From assembly GCF_040183065.1 (NCBI RefSeq), contig NC_091132.1, positions 162,924,102 through 162,988,101 on the forward strand: DNA of 64,000 nucleotides, read 5' to 3'. Shown in pieces: positions 46,370 through 58,500 of this stretch; position 1 is the stretch's first letter, and every line of letters starts with the position of its first letter. Under the pieces are notes generated by a model. The model had not been told where the DNA came from and searched no databases. It saw nothing but the letters and a program-made list of their open reading frames with translations. Origin of the DNA: Periplaneta americana (Eukaryota > Arthropoda > Insecta > Blattodea > Blattidae). The position numbers were made by a program, and so were the translations under genes.

Positions 46370-46375
46370 TTTATT
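46370..46375 (-). terminator. Candidate polyadenylation signal of the NACHT-ankyrin gene
   Basis: AATAAA on the minus strand (tttatt on plus), about 150 bp after the last stop of the ankyrin frame at 46527. It is the nearest canonical hexamer I see, but such hexamers are common in AT-rich DNA. Confidence 0.35.
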
Positions 46376-46429
46376 TAAGAGGAACAAAGTACATAGATTA
46401 CCTTTTCTTACTGCAATTGAAAATTACTA

Positions 46430-46526
46430 TAACCATTCTGTTACATGCATTAAGTGAGAGCCTTTATGCATTAGGAGTCTCACAATACCCACATAACCTC
46501 CTCTCACAGGAGCAAATATTAGGCTT
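46430..46526 (-). pseudogene. Decayed ankyrin repeat beyond the stop codon
   Basis: Directly after the TGA at 46527-46529 the other frame reads ESLIFAPVRGGYVGIVRLLM then HKGSHL. This matches the repeat consensus (ESPIFAAAQRGNLDVVRLLM, DKGADV). At least one more repeat was once coding; a frameshift created the present terminal stop. Confidence 0.75.
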
Positions 46527-49500
46527 TCAAAACACGTTACATTCATTAACATTAGCTCCTTCATCCATCAGGACCATCATTACATCTATATTACCTTCTT
46601 CAGCAGCTACGAGTATTGGACTTTCACCAGACTCGTTACAAGCATTAACATCAGCGCCTTCATCAAGTAAGATTCTCACGATATCCAAATTACCTCCTCT
46701 CACTGCAGCGAATATTAGACTTTCACCTGAATTGTTACATCCATTAACGTCAGCGCCTTTATCCATTAGGAAACTCACAACATCCAAATTACCTTGTTGC
46801 GCAGCAGCGAATATTGGACTCTCTCCATCCTTGTTATATGTATTAACATCAGCGCCTTTATCCATTAGGAGTCTCACAACATCCAAATTACCTACTTCTG
46901 CACCAGCAAATATTGGAGTGTCACCATCATCATCACGTACATTAACATCAGCGCCTTTATCCATTAGCAATCTCACAACATCAATATTACCTTGTTGCGC
47001 AGTAGCAAATATTAGACTGTCACCATCCTCATTACGTACATTAACATCAGCGCCTTTATCCATTAGGAGTCTCACAACATTCAAATTACCTCGTTGCGCA
47101 GCAGCGAATATTGGACTCTCTCCATCCTTGTTATATGTATTAACATCAGCGCCTTTATCAATTAGGAGTCTCACAACATCCAATTTACCTTGTTGCACAG
47201 CAGCGAATATTGGACTGTCACTATCCTTGTTACATGCATTAACATCAGCGCCTTTATCCAGTAGGAGTCTCAGAACATCGAAATTACCTCGTTGCGCAGC
47301 AGCGAATATTGGACTGTCACCATCCTTGTTACATACATTAACATCAGCGCCTTTATACATTAGGAGTCTCACAACATCGAAATTACCTCGTTGCACAGCA
47401 GCGAATATTGGACTGTCACCATCCTTGTTACATACATTAACATCAGCGCCTTTATCCATTAGGAGTCTCACAACATCGAAATTACCTCGTTGCGCAGCAG
47501 CGAATATTGGACTGTCACCATCCTCATTACGTACATTATCATCAGCGCCTTTATCCATTACGAGTCTCACAACGCCAAAATTATCTAGTTGCGAAGCAGC
47601 GAATATTGGACTGTCACCATCCTCATTACGTACATTAACATCAGCGCCTTTATCCATTAGGAGTCACAGAACACCAAAATTATCTAGTTGCGAAGCAGCG
47701 AATATTGGACTGTCACCATCCTCATTACGTACATTAATATCAGCGCCTTTATCCAATAGGAGTCTCACAACATCCAAATTACCTTGTTGCGCAGCAGCGA
47801 ATATTGGACTCTCTCCATCCTTGTTACATGCATTAACATCAGCGCCTTTATCCATTAGGAGTCTGACAACATCCAAATTACCTTGTTGCGCAGCAGCGAA
47901 TATTGGACTCTCTCCATCCTTGTTACATGCATTAACAGCAGCGCCTTTATCCATTAGGAGTCTGACAACATCCAAATTACCTTGTTGCGCAGCAGCGAAT
48001 ATTGGACTCTCTCCATCCTTGTTACATGCATTAACATCAGCGCCTTTATCCATTAGGAGTCTGACAACATCCAAATTACCTTGTTGCGCAGCAGCGAATA
48101 TTGGACTCTCTCCATCCTTGTTACATGCATTAACATCAGCGCCTTTATCCATTAGGAGTCTGACAACATCCAAATTACCTTGTTGCGCAGCAGCGAATAT
48201 TGGACTCTCTCCATCCTTGTTACATGCATTAACATCAGCGCCTTTATCCATTAGGAGTCTGACAACATCCAAATTACCTTGTTTCACAGCAGCGAATATT
48301 GGACTCTCTCCATCCTTGTTACATGCATTAACATCAGCGCCTATATCCATTAGGAGTCTGACAACATCCAAATTACCTTGTTGCGCAGCAGCGAATATTG
48401 GACTCTCTCCATCCTTGTTACAAGCATTAACATCAGCGCCTTTATCCATTAGGAGTCTGACAACATCCAAATTACCTTGTTGCGCAGCAGCGAATATTGG
48501 ACTCTCTCCATCCTTGTTACATGCATTAACGTCTGCGCCGTTATCCATTAGGAGTCTGGCAACATCCAAATTACCTTGTTGCGCAGCAGCGAATATTGGA
48601 CTCTCTCCATCCTTGTTACATGCATTAACATCAGCGCCTTTATCCATTAGGAGTCTCACAACATCCAAATTACCTTATTGCGCAGCAGCGAATATTGGAC
48701 TCTCTCCATCCTTGTTACGTACATTAACATTAGCGCCATTATCCATTAGGAGTCTCACAACATCCAAATTAGATTGTTGCGCAGCAGCGAATATTGGACT
48801 CTCTCCATCCTTGTTACATGCATTAACATCAGCGCCTTTATCCATTAGGAGTCTGACAACATCCAAATTAGATTGTTGCGCAGCAGCGAATATTGGACTC
48901 TCTCCATCCTTGTTACATGCATTAACATCAGCGCCTGTATCCATTAGCAATCTCACAACATCCATATTACCTCCTCTAACAGCAGCTAATATTAGACTGT
49001 CACCGAACTTGTTAAATGCAATAACATCAGCGCCTTTACCAATTAGGAGTCTAAGAACATCCAAATTACCTCGTTGCGCAGCAGCAAAAATTGGACTCTC
49101 ACCATACTTGTTATGTACATTAATATCAGCGCCTTTATCCATTAGGAGTCTCACAACATCCAAATTACCTTGTTGCGCAGCAGCGAATAATGGACAGTCA
49201 CCATCCTCATTACGTACATTAACATCAGCGCCTTTATCCAATAGGAGTCTCACAACATCGAAATTACCTAGTTGCGCAGCAGCGAATGTTGGATTCTCAC
49301 CATACTTTGTACGTACATTAACATCACCGCCTTTATCCATTAGGAGTCTCACAACATCCAAATTACCTCGTTGCGCAGCAGCGAATATTGGACTCTCACC
49401 ATATTTGTTATGTACATTAATATCAGCGTGTTTATCAATTAGGAGTCTCACAACATCCAAATTACCTCGTTGCGCAGCAGCGAATATTGGACTCTCGCCA

Positions 49501-52500
49501 TACTTGTTATGTACATTAATATCAGCGCCTTTATCCATTAGGAGACTCACAACATCCAAATTACCTTGTTGCGCAGCAGCGAATAATGGACTGTCACCAT
49601 CCTCATTACGTACATTAAGATCAGCGCCTTTATCCAATAGGAGTCTCACAACATCCAAATTACCTCGTTCCGCAGCAGCGAATATTGGATTCTCACCATA
49701 CTTTGTACGTACATTAACATCAGCGCCTTTACCAATTAGGAGTCTCACAACATCCAAATTACCTCGTTGCGCAGCAGCGAATATTGGACTCTCACCATAC
49801 TTGTTATGTACATGAATATAAGCGCCTTTATCAACTAGGAGTCTCACAACATCCATATTACGTCTTCTCATAGCAGCGAATATTAGACTGTCACTATCCT
49901 TGTTGCATGAATTAAGATCAGCGCCTTTATCAATTAGGAGTCTCACAACATCCAAAGCACCTGCTTCTGCAGCAGCGAATATTAGACTGTCACCATCCTT
50001 GTTACATGCATTGAGATCAGCGCCTTTATCAATTAGGAGTCTCACAACATCCAAAGCACCTGCTTCTGCAGCAGCGAATATTAGACTGTCACCATCCTTG
50101 TTGCATGCATTAAGATCAGCGCGTTTATCAATTAGGAGTCTTACAACATCTATATTATGTACTCTCATAGCAGCGAATATTAGACTGTCACCATCCTTGT
50201 TACATGCATTGAGATCAGCGCCTTTATCAATTAGGAGTCTCACAACATCCAAAGCACCTGCTTCTGCAGCAGCGAATATTAGACTGTCACCATCCTTGTT
50301 GCATGCATTAAGGTCAGCGCCTTTATCAATTAGGAGTCTCACAACATCCAAAGCACCTGCTTCTGCAGCAGCGAATATTAGACTGTCACCATCCTTGTTA
50401 CATGCATTGAGATCAGCGCCTTTATCAATTAGGAGTCTCACAACATCCAAAGCACCTGCTTCTGCAGCAGCGAATATTAGACTGTCACCATCCTTGTTGC
50501 ATGCATTAAGATCAGCGCCTTTATCAATTAGGAGTCTCACAACATCCAAAGCACCTGCTTCTGCAGCAGCGAATATTAGACTGTCACCATCCTTGTTGCA
50601 TGCATTGACATCAGCGCCTTTATCAATTAGAAGTCTCACAACATCTATATAATGTCCTCTCATAGCAGCGAATATTAGACTGTCACCATCCTTGTTGCAT
50701 GCATTAACATCAGCGCCATTATCAATTAGGAGTCTCACAACATCTATATTATGTCCTCTCATAGCAGCGAATATTAGACTCTCACCATCCTTGTTGCATG
50801 CATTGACATCAGCGCCTTTATCAATTAGGAGTCTCACAACATCTATATAATGTCCTCTCATAGCAGCGAATATTAGACTGTCACCATCCTTGTTGCATGC
50901 ATTAACATCAGCGCCTTTATCAATTAGGAGTCTCACAACATCTATATTATGTACTCTCATAGCAGCGAATATTAGACTGTCACCATTCTTGTTGCATGCA
51001 TTAAGATCAGCGCCTTTACCAATTAGGAGTCTCACAACATCCAAAGCACCTGCTTCTGCAGCAGCGAATATTAGACTGTCACCATCCTTGTTACATGCAT
51101 TAACATCAGCGCCTTTATCAATTAGGAGTCTTACAACATCCAAAGCACCTGCTTCTGCAGCAGCGAATATTAGACTGTCACCATCCTTATTGCATGCATT
51201 AACATCAGCGCCTTTATCAATTAGGAGTCTCACAACATCCATATTACGTCTTGTCATAGCAGCGAAAATTAGACTGTCACCATCCTTGTTGCATGCATTA
51301 ACATCAGCGCCTTTATCAATTAGGAGTCTCACAACATCTATATTATGTCTTCTCATAGCAGCGAATATTAGACTGTTACCATCCTTGTTGCATGCATTAA
51401 CAACAGCGCCTTTATCAATTTGGAGTCTCACAACATCCATATTAAGTACGCTCATAGCAGCGAATATTAGACTGTCACCATCCTTGTTGCATGCATTAAC
51501 ATCAGCGCCTTTATCAATTAGGAGTCTCACAACATCGATATTATGTCCTCTCATAGCAGCGAATATTAAACTGTCACCATCCTTATTGCATGCATTAACA
51601 TCAGCGCCTTTATCAATTAGGAGTCTCACAACATCCATATTACGTCTTGTCATAGCAGCGAAAATTAGACTGTCACCATCCTTGTTGCATGCATTAACAT
51701 CAGCGCCTTTATCAATTAGGAGTCTCACAACATCTATATTATGTACTCTCATAGCAGCGAATATTAGACAGTCACCATCCTTGTTGCATGCATTAAGATC
51801 AGCGCCTTTATCAATTAGGAGTCTTACAACATCCAAAGCACCTGCTTCTGCAGCAGCGAATATTAGACTGTCACCATCCTTATTGCATGCATTAACATCA
51901 GCGCCTTTATCAATTAGGAGTCTCACAACATCCATATTACGTCTTGTCATAGCAGCGAAAATTAGACTGTCACCATCCTTGTTGCATGCATTAACATCAG
52001 CGCCTTTATCAATTAGGAGTCTCACAACATCCATATTATGTCCTCTCATAGCAGCGAATATTAAACTGTCACCATCCTTATTGCATGCATTAACATCAGC
52101 GCCTTTATCAATTAGGAGTCTCACAACATCCATATTACGTCTTGTCATAGCAGCGAAAATTAGACTGTCACCATCCTTGTTGCATGCATTAACATCAGCG
52201 CCTTTATCAATTAGGAGTCTCACAACATCTATATTATGTACTCTCATAGCAGCGAATATTAGACTGTCACCATCCCTGTTGCATGCATTAAGATCAGCGC
52301 CTTTATCAATTAGGAGTCTCACAACATCTATATTATGTACTCTCATAGGAGCGAATATTAGACTGTCACCATCCTTGTTACATGCATTGAGATCAGCGCC
52401 TTTATCAATTAGGAGTCTCACAACATCCAAAGCACCTGCTTCTGCAGCAGCGAATATTAGACTGTCACCATCCTTGTTACATGCATTGAGATCAGCGCCT

Positions 52501-55500
52501 TTATCAATTAGGAGTCTCACAACATCCAAAGCACCTGCTTCTGCAGCAGCGAATATTAGACTGTCACAATCCTTGTTACATGCATTGAGATCAGCGCCTT
52601 TATCAATTAGGAGTCTCACAACATCCAAAGCACCTGCTTCTGCAGCAGCGAATATTAGACTGTCACCATCCTTGTTGCATGCATTAAGATCAGCGCCTTT
52701 ATCAATTAGGAGTCTCACAACATCCAAAGCACCTGCTTCTGCAGCAGCGAATATTAGACTGTCACCATCCTTGTTGCATGCATTGACATCAGCGCCTTTA
52801 TCAATTAGAAGTCTCACAACATCTATATAATGTCCTCTCATAGCAGCGAATATTAGACTGTCACCATCCTTGTTGCATGCATTAACATCAGCGCCATTAT
52901 CAATTAGGAGCCTCACAACATCTATATTATGTCCTCTCATAGCAGCGAATATTAGACTCTCACCATCCTTGTTGCATGCATTGACATCAGCGCCTTTATC
53001 AATTAGGAGTCTCACAACATCTATATAATGTCCTCTCATAGCAGCGAATATTAGACTGTCACCATCCTTGTTGCATGCATTAACATCAGCGCCTTTATCA
53101 ATTAGGAGTCTCACAACATCTATATTATGTACTCTCATAGCAGCGAATATTAGACTGTCACCATTCTTGTTGCATGCATTAAGATCAGCGCCTTTACCAA
53201 TTAGGAGTCTCACAACATCCAAAGCACCTGCTTCTGCAGCAGCGAATATTAGACTGTCACCATCCTTGTTACATGCATTAACATCAGCGCCTTTATCAAT
53301 TAGGAGTCTTACAACATCCAAAGCACCTGCTTCTGCAGCAGCGAATATTAGACTGTCACCATCCTTATTGCATGCATTAACATCAGCGCCTTTATCAATT
53401 AGGAGTCTCACAACATCCATATTACGTCTTGTCATAGCAGCGAAAATTAGACTGTCACCATCCTTGTTGCATGCATTAACATCAGCGCCTTTATCAATTA
53501 GGAGTCTCACAACATCTATATTATGTCTTCTCATAGCAGCGAATATTAGACTGTTACCATCCTTGTTGCATGCATTAACAACAGCGCCTTTATCAATTTG
53601 GAGTCTCACAACATCCATATTAAGTACGCTCATAGCAGCGAATATTAGACTGTCACCATCCTTGTTGCATGCATTAACATCAGCGCCTTTATCAATTAGG
53701 AGTCTCACAACATCGATATTATGTCCTCTCATAGCAGCGAATATTAAACTGTCACCATCCTTATTGCATGCATTAACATCAGCGCCTTTATCAATTAGGA
53801 GTCTCACAACATCCATATTACGTCTTGTCATAGCAGCGAAAATTAGACTGTCACCATCCTTGTTGCATGCATTAACATCAGCGCCTTTATCAATTAGGAG
53901 TCTCACAACATCTATATTATGTACTCTCATAGCAGCGAATATTAGACAGTCACCATCCTTGTTGCATGCATTAAGATCAGCGCCTTTATCAATTAGGAGT
54001 CTTACAACATCCAAAGCACCTGCTTCTGCAGCAGCGAATATTAGACTGTCACCATCCTTATTGCATGCATTAACATCACCGCCTTTATCAATTAGGAGTC
54101 TCACAACATCCATATTACGTCTTGTCATAGCAGCGAAAATTAGACTGTCACCATCCTTGTTGCATGCATTAACATCAGCGCCTTTATCAATTAGGAGTCT
54201 CACAACATCCATATTATGTCCTCTCATAGCAGCGAATATTAAACTGTCACCATCCTTATTGCATGCATTAACATCAGCGCCTTTATCAATTAGGAGTCTC
54301 ACAACATCCATATTACGTCTTGTCATAGCAGCGAAAATTAGACTGTCACCATCCTTGTTGCATGCATTAACATCAGCGCCTTTATCAATTAGGAGTCTCA
54401 CAACATCTATATTATGTACTCTCATAGCAGCGAATATTAGACTGTCACCATCCCTGTTGCATGCATTAAGATCAGCGCCTTTATCAATTAGGAGTCTCAC
54501 AACATCTATATTATGTACTCTCATAGCAGCGAATATTAGACTGTCACCATCCTTGTTACATGCATTGAGATCAGCGCCTTTATCAATTAGGAGTCTCACA
54601 ACATCCAAAGCACCTGCTTCTGCAGCAGCGAATATTAGACTGTCACCATCCTTGTTACATGCATTGAGATCAGCGCCTTTATCAATTAGGAGTCTCACAA
54701 CATCCAAAGCACCTGCTTCTGCAGCAGCGAATATTAGACTGTCACCATCCTTGTTACATGCATTGAGATCAGCGCCTTTATCAATTAGGAGTCTCACAAC
54801 ATCCAAAGCACCTGCTTCTGCAGCAGCGAATATTAGACTGTCACCATCCTTGTTGCATGCATTAAGATCAGCGCCTTTATCAATTAGGAGTCTCACAACA
54901 TCCAAAGCACCTGCTTCTGCAGCAGCGAATATTAGACTGTCACCATCCTTGTTGCATGCATTGACATCAGCGCCTTTATCAATTAGAAGTCTCACAACAT
55001 CTATATAATGTCCTCTCATAGCAGCGAATATTAGACTGTCACCATCCTTGTTGCATGCATTAACATCAGCGCCATTATCAATTAGGAGCCTCACAACATC
55101 TATATTATGTCCTCTCATAGCAGCGAATATTAGACTCTCACCATCCTTGTTGCATGCATTGACATCAGCGCCTTTATCAATTAGGAGTCTCACAACATCT
55201 ATATAATGTCCTCTCATAGCAGCGAATATTAGACTGTCACCATCCTTGTTGCATGCATTAACATCAGCGCCTTTATCAATTAGCAGTCTCACAACATCTA
55301 TATTATGTACTCTCATAGCAGCGAATATTAGACTGTCACCATTCTTGTTGCATGCATTAAGATCAGCGCCTTTACCAATTAGGAGTCTCACAACATCCAA
55401 AGCACCTGCTTCTGCAGCAGCGAATATTAGACTGTCACCATCCTTGTTACATGCATTAACATCAGCGCCTTTATCAATTAGGAGTCTTACAACATCCAAA

Positions 55501-58500
55501 GCACCTGCTTCTGCAGCAGCGAATATTAGACTGTCACCATCCTTATTGCATGCATTAACATCAGCGCCTTTATCAATTAGGAGTCTCACAACATCCATAT
55601 TACGTCTTGTCATAGCAGCGAAAATTAGACTGTCACCATCCTTGTTGCATGCATTAACATCAGCGCCTTTATCAATTAGGAGTCTCACAACATCTATATT
55701 ATGTCTTCTCATAGCAGCGAATATTAGACTGTTACCATCCTTGTTGCATGCATTAACAACAGCGCCTTTATCAATTTGGAGTCTCACAACATCCATATTA
55801 AGTACGCTCATAGCAGCGAATATTAGACTGTCACCATCCTTGTTGCATGCATTAACATCAGCGCCTTTATCAATTAGGAGTCTCACAACATCGATATTAT
55901 GTCCTCTCATAGCAGCGAATATTAAACTGTCACCATCCTTATTGCATGCATTAACATCAGCGCCTTTATCAATTAGGAGTCTCACAACATCCATATTACG
56001 TCTTGTCATAGCAGCGAAAATTAGACTGTCACCATCCTTGTTGCATGCATTAACATCAGCGCCTTTATCAATTAGGAGTCTCACAACATCTATATTATGT
56101 ACTCTCATAGCAGCGAATATTAGACAGTCACCATCCTTGTTGCATGCATTAAGATCAGCGCCTTTATCAATTAGGAGTCTTACAACATCCAAAGCACCTG
56201 CTTCTGCAGCAGCGAATATTAGACTGTCACCATCCTTATTGCATGCATTAACATCAGCGCCTTTATCAATTAGGAGTCTCACAACATCCATATTACGTCT
56301 TGTCATAGCAGCGAAAATTAGACTGTCACCATCCTTGTTGCATGCATTAACATCAGCGCCTTTATCAATTAGGAGTCTCACAACATCCATATTATATCCT
56401 CTCATAGCAGCGAATATTAAACTGTCACCATCCTTATTGCATGCATTAACATCAGCGCCTTTATCAATTAGGAGTCTCACAACATCCATATTACGTCTTG
56501 TCATAGCAGCGAAAATTAGACTGTCACCATCCTTGTTGCATGCATTAACATCAGCGCCTTTATCAATTAGGAGTCTCACAACATCTATATTATGTACTCT
56601 CATAGCAGCGAATATTAGACTGTCACCATCCCTGTTGCATGCATTAAGATCAGCGCCTTTATCAATTAGGAGTCTCACAACATCTATATTATGTACTCTC
56701 ATAGCAGCGAATATTAGACTGTCACCATCCTTGTTACATGCATTGAGATCAGCGCCTTTATCAATTAGGAGTCTCACAACATCCAAAGCACCTGCTTCTG
56801 CAGCAGCGAATATTAGACTGTCACCATCCTTGTTACATGCATTGAGATCAGCGCCTTTATCAATTAGGAGTCTCACAACATCCAAAGCACCTGCTTCTGC
56901 AGCAGCGAATATTAGACTGTCACCATCCTTGTTACATGCATTGAGATCAGCGCCTTTATCAATTAGGAGTCTCACAACATCCAAAGCACCTGCTTCTGCA
57001 GCAGCGAATATTAGACTGTCACCATCCTTGTTACATGCATTGAGATCAGCGCCTTTATCAATTAGGAGTCTCACAACATCCAAAGCACCTGCTTCTGCAG
57101 CAGCGAATATTAGACTGTCACCATCCTTGTTACATGCATTGAGATCAGCGCCTTTATCAATTAGGAGTCTCACAACATCCAAAGCACCTGCTTCTGCAGC
57201 AGCGAATATTAGACTGTCACCATCCTTGTTACATGCATTGAGATCAGCGCCTTTATCAATTAGGAGTCTCACAACATCCAAAGCACCTGCTTCTGCAGCA
57301 GCGAATATTAGACTGTCACCATCCTTGTTACATGCATTAACATCAGCGTCTCTATCCATTAGCAATCTCACAACATCCATTTTACCGCTTCTCATAGCAT
57401 CTAATATTAGACTGTCACCATACTTGTTACATGCATTAACATCAGCGCCTATATCAATTAGGAGTCTCACAACATTCAAATTATCTCGTTGCGCAGCAGT
57501 GAATATTGGCGTCTCTCCATCCTTTTTACGTGCATTAACATCAGCGCCTTTATCCATTAGGAGGCTCACGACATCCAAATTACCTTGTTGCGCAGCAGCG
57601 AATATTGGACTCTCTCCATCCTTGTTACATGCATTAACATCGGCGCCTTTATCCATTAGGAGTCTGACAACATCGAAATCACCTCGTTGCGCTGCAGCAA
57701 ATATTGGACTGTAATCATTATTGTTAGGTACATTAACATTAGCGCCACTTTCTATTAAGAACTGCACAACCTTCATATGGCGACCACAAATTGCATAGTG
57801 CAAAGGAGGTCGGTTCCACTCAAATGCTGCATTAACATTTGCACCTCTCTCAACTAGTAATCTCACCGTTTCTAGATGACCGCTGACTGCAGCCCATGAC
57901 AAAGATGTTCTGTCGTCAGAATCTTTTGTTTCTAGACGCAATTTGACAGTAGCAAATGCCGTAGTCTGCTCAGTTTCTAGACGATATTGGTCGACAGCCC
58001 ACGCCAAAGCCCTTTTCTTTATAAAGCCTTGTGTGTCTCCAGCCTCGAGCAAAAATTCCACCAGCCTCGTTTGTCCAGCAAAAGATGCTATGTGTAACAT
58101 TGTGGCAGTAACATATTTTCCATACACATTATCATTAAAGAATGTTTCAATGGGATGATAGACACATAAGCCACATTTAAACATCAATTTTGCAATATTC
58201 ATATATCCCTGTAATGCAACAAATTTCAAAAATCTGCTCAAAAACTCATTACCCTCTTCACCCTTGACCAATTCCATAGTGAATATCATGTCTCTACTTT
58301 CAGCACGACTGCCCAGCAGCATGTCAACAGCTGACCATGCTTCTATCTTGTCAGCAAGTGTCAGGGGTCGCCAGTGAAATACTTCATCTTTAACTTTAAA
58401 ATCACAATGATTCTTCAATAATAACTCCATGATTTGAAATGTAGTTTTATTTGGTGAAAAATGAAAACCTTGATGGTGATTCATAATTGCCAAGTGCAAG

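Noticed and set aside
46216..49815. 1199-codon plus-strand open frame with SAPLSIRSLTTSKLP repeats
   Set aside because: It is the antisense of the ankyrin repeats. The 99-bp period keeps the shadow frame open; domains, NACHT linkage and splice site all support the minus strand.
50150..57350. CRISPR-like array of regular repeats
   Set aside because: The 99-bp periodic units are ankyrin codons in one reading frame with no repeat-spacer structure, in an insect genome.
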